DNA from: Spirochaetales bacterium
Lineage (GTDB): Bacteria > Spirochaetota > Spirochaetia > Treponematales > UBA12059
DNA length: 43,331 nt
Direction: 5' to 3'
NCBI GenBank assembly: GCA_016926955.1
Contig: JAFGNN010000067.1
Coordinates: 1-43,331 of the forward strand
The notes under the pieces are model-generated. The model was given only the letters and a program-made list of their open reading frames with translations, was not told the origin of the DNA and searched no databases. Positions 41,602 to 43,331 of this stretch are shown here, in pieces. Every line of letters begins with the position of its first letter. Within the stretch, counting starts at the first letter, position 1. The translations under genes and the position numbers were made by a program.

Positions 41602-42387
41602 GTGCTCAGAAGGGTCAGCGGAAGAAAGATAAAGCTCGAGGGGTTCAACAACCTCACGAAGACGCTCTCGTTCAACATCTACGACATCTGCTACGCGAAG
41701 TCGCGGGAAAGCCAGATCGATTACCTCGAGTACATCGACGGCGAGTACAATTCGGAGAAGCTCCTCACTATCGTCGAGGAGGTGACGCGCATCATCGACG
41801 CGCGCCTGGTGAACGTATCCACGCAGGATTACGATCCCCGCGGAGCCAGCGTCACCGCGCTCATCAACGAGTACGACCATAACCTGCCGAAATCGGAATA
41901 CGCGGGCGGGCACGCGGTCGGACACTTGGACAAGAGCCACATCACCGTCCACACCTATCCCGAGCACGACGCCGAGTCGGGCATCGCGAGCTTCAGGGTC
42001 GACGTCGACGTCTCCACCTGCGGCATGATCTCGCCGCTCCGCGCCCTCCACTACCTGATCGACAGCTTCGATTCCGACATCGTGCTGATGGACTACCGGG
42101 TACGCGGCTTCACGCGCGATTCCAGGGGACGCAAGATCTACATCGACCACGACATCGCGAGCATCCAGGACTACATTGCCGAGGACGTGCTGTCCGGCTA
42201 CCAGGCCTACGACATCAACATCCTCTCCGCGAACCTCTTCACTACGCGGATGATCAAGAAGAAGCTCGTCCTGGACGACTACCTCTTCGGTCCCGAGATG
42301 GACGGACTCGGCCAGAAGGAACGACGCCGGGTACGCGAGCTGCTGAGGCAGGAGATGCAGGAGATTTTCGAGTGCCAGAACTACTAG
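41602..42387 (+). CDS. speD: S-adenosylmethionine decarboxylase proenzyme, E. coli type
   Basis: This 261-residue proenzyme makes decarboxylated AdoMet, the aminopropyl donor for spermidine. It aligns along its length with E. coli SpeD: L-E-G-F-N-N-L-T-K-T-L-S-F, Y-D-I-C-Y-A-K, V-S-T-C-G-M-I-S-P-L and D-Y-R-V-R-G-F-T-R-D. The self-cleavage site K111-S112 in D-K-S-H-I-T-V-H-T-Y-P-E has the same numbering as in E. coli; S112 becomes the pyruvoyl group. GTG at 41602 was chosen by alignment; the ribosome binding site is weak and the frame is open upstream. It overlaps speE by 16 nt. Confidence 0.93.
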   Translation: MLRRVSGRKIKLEGFNNLTKTLSFNIYDICYAKSRESQIDYLEYIDGEYNSEKLLTIVEEVTRIIDARLVNVSTQDYDPRGASVTALINEYDHNLPKSEYAGGHAVGHLDKSHITVHTYPEHDAESGIASFRVDVDVSTCGMISPLRALHYLIDSFDSDIVLMDYRVRGFTRDSRGRKIYIDHDIASIQDYIAEDVLSGYQAYDINILSANLFTTRMIKKKLVLDDYLFGPEMDGLGQKERRRVRELLRQEMQEIFECQNY

Positions 42388-43301
42388 ACCCCTCAGGGGC
42401 GCGGCGCGAGGTCGTCGCCGAGTGGTTCAACGGCCACGCCGGGCACTTCTACGCGGTCGCCCGCCGCCTCGTCCGGTCCCGCACGCGCTTCCAGGACGCG
42501 GAGCTCCTCGAGACGCCCTTCCTCGGGCGCGTGCTCTCGCTCGACGGCATGACCCAGGCGGCGGACTCGGGCGAATTCGAATACCACGAGGCGCTGGCGC
42601 ATCCCGCGCTGCTCGCCCATCCCGATCCGCGGCGCGTGCTCGTCATAGGCGGCGGCGACGGCGGCATCCTGCGCGAGGTGCTCCGCCACCCCTCGGTCGA
42701 GCGAGCCGTCATGGTGGAACTGGACGGCGAAGTGGTGCGCTTCTCCGCCGAAACCCTGCCCGAGATATCCGACGGCGCCTTCGCCGACGCGCGCGCCCGC
42801 GTCGAGATAGCCGACGGACGCGCCTTCGTGGAGGGCGCTGAGCCCGGTTCCTTCGACGTCGTGATCATGGACATGACGGATCCCGGCGGTCCTTCGCTCG
42901 CGCTCTACACCGAGGAGTTCTTCCGCGCCGCGCGCCGCGCGCTGTCGGGCGCGGAAGGAGTCTTCGCGATGCACGCCGAATCGCCCGTCGCGCGTCCCGC
43001 CGCCTTCGCGTCCATCCACGCCACGCTCGCGCGCGTCTTCCCCACGGTCCGCCTCGCTTTCGCCTACGCCCGCATGTACGGGACGCTCTGGTCCTACGCC
43101 TTCGCTTCCGAGGCGTCAGATCCCGCCCGGCCCGCTCCGGGCCGCCTCGAGGCGGCATTCGACGGACCGCTCTCGGGCCTCAGGCTGCTGGACGCCCAAT
43201 CGTACCGGGCCCTCTTCGCCGGAGCGCCCTGGATCAGGAACCTGCTTTCCCGCCCGGCCAAGACCATCACTGACGCCGACCCGGAATTTCCGGAAGAATG
43301 A
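42372..43301 (+). CDS. speE: Spermidine synthase (polyamine aminopropyltransferase)
   Basis: This 309-residue enzyme transfers aminopropyl groups from decarboxylated AdoMet to putrescine. E-F-E-Y-H-E-A-L-A-H-P (about 68-78) matches the conserved Y-H-E element. V-I-G-G-G-D-G-G-I (91-99) binds the AdoMet derivative. V-E-L-D (about 115-118) follows, and D-M-T-D-P-G-G-P holds the catalytic Asp loop, with D-M-T instead of the common D-S-T/S. The GTG start at 42372 lies inside speD, with AGGAG about 8 nt upstream. The two polyamine genes form one coupled unit. Confidence 0.93.
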   Translation: MPELLDPSGARREVVAEWFNGHAGHFYAVARRLVRSRTRFQDAELLETPFLGRVLSLDGMTQAADSGEFEYHEALAHPALLAHPDPRRVLVIGGGDGGILREVLRHPSVERAVMVELDGEVVRFSAETLPEISDGAFADARARVEIADGRAFVEGAEPGSFDVVIMDMTDPGGPSLALYTEEFFRAARRALSGAEGVFAMHAESPVARPAAFASIHATLARVFPTVRLAFAYARMYGTLWSYAFASEASDPARPAPGRLEAAFDGPLSGLRLLDAQSYRALFAGAPWIRNLLSRPAKTITDADPEFPEE

Positions 43302-43331
43302 GGAAGGTCGCGGCGCGGAAGGCCCGTCGTC
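43298..43331 (+). CDS. Possible start of a further gene (runs off the right edge)
   Basis: An ATG overlaps the speE stop as ATGA and opens an Arg/Lys-rich frame (MRKVAARKARR) to the end of the window. The overlap style matches the operon, but eleven codons are too few to judge. Confidence 0.25.
   Translation, partial: MRKVAARKARR

Overview
This is a 43.3 kb stretch of GC-rich, gene-dense bacterial chromosome, most likely from a spirochaete of the Treponema/Spirochaeta group. The main evidence is the V-type ATPase operon, which has the compact spirochaetal order E - DUF2764 - A - B - D - I - K. A CheX-type CheY-P phosphatase, a PilZ receiver-like protein and many lipoproteins with spirochaete-like lipoboxes fit the same assignment. 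No rRNA, CRISPR array, phage or transposase gene was seen.

Layout. Positions 1-802 hold the 5' part of NAD-dependent DNA ligase (ligA, minus strand), divergent from an MFS transporter (923-2113). A lipoprotein 5'-nucleotidase follows (2231-3853), then a VapBC-type toxin-antitoxin (TA) pair (4157-4767, minus) and a large outer-membrane beta-barrel protein (5108-6964, minus). From 7265 to 17595 there is an exported nuclease locus. It has four plus-strand lipoprotein genes: two with endonuclease/exonuclease/phosphatase (EEP) domains, one with a lamin-tail-like domain and one large Ig-like protein. A convergent lipoprotein endonuclease I closes the locus. With the 5'-nucleotidase upstream, these proteins could degrade extracellular DNA and dephosphorylate the nucleotides at the cell surface.

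After cheX (17759-18256) comes a 2.9 kb toxin-antitoxin island (18369-20966). It contains a MazE/AbrB antitoxin with a decayed Doc toxin and three apparently intact antitoxin/PIN-toxin pairs in alternating orientation. Inverted copies of an ~85-95 bp repeat (18264-18347 and 21133-21226) bracket the island. mfd follows (21294-24707, minus), then an exported protein, a receiver-PilZ protein and a Cys-containing ArsR-family regulator (24793-26876).

A long minus-strand operon runs from 37010 down to 26905: a small conserved-looking protein, V-ATPase subunits E, DUF2764, A, B, D, I and K, then ispG and an exported repeat-rich protein. The K subunit keeps the four polar residues of the Enterococcus hirae sodium site, which suggests Na+ coupling. 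To the right are a repeat-rich leader with a strong promoter, tRNA-Gly(UCC) with its terminator (37635-37743), a J-domain-like protein, trkA-trkH for potassium uptake, and speD-speE for spermidine synthesis.

Regulatory themes. Well-spaced sigma-70 promoters are visible, and at ligA, the arsR-like gene and trkA the -10 box lies only 7 nt before the start codon. Those mRNAs are probably leaderless. TA promoters carry inverted-repeat operators. Several repeat families (CACGGAGGC-like inverted repeats, polypyrimidine repeats, repeated copies of the tRNA-Gly 5' end) are not explained by the genes. All functions are inferred by reading the sequence; no database search was possible.
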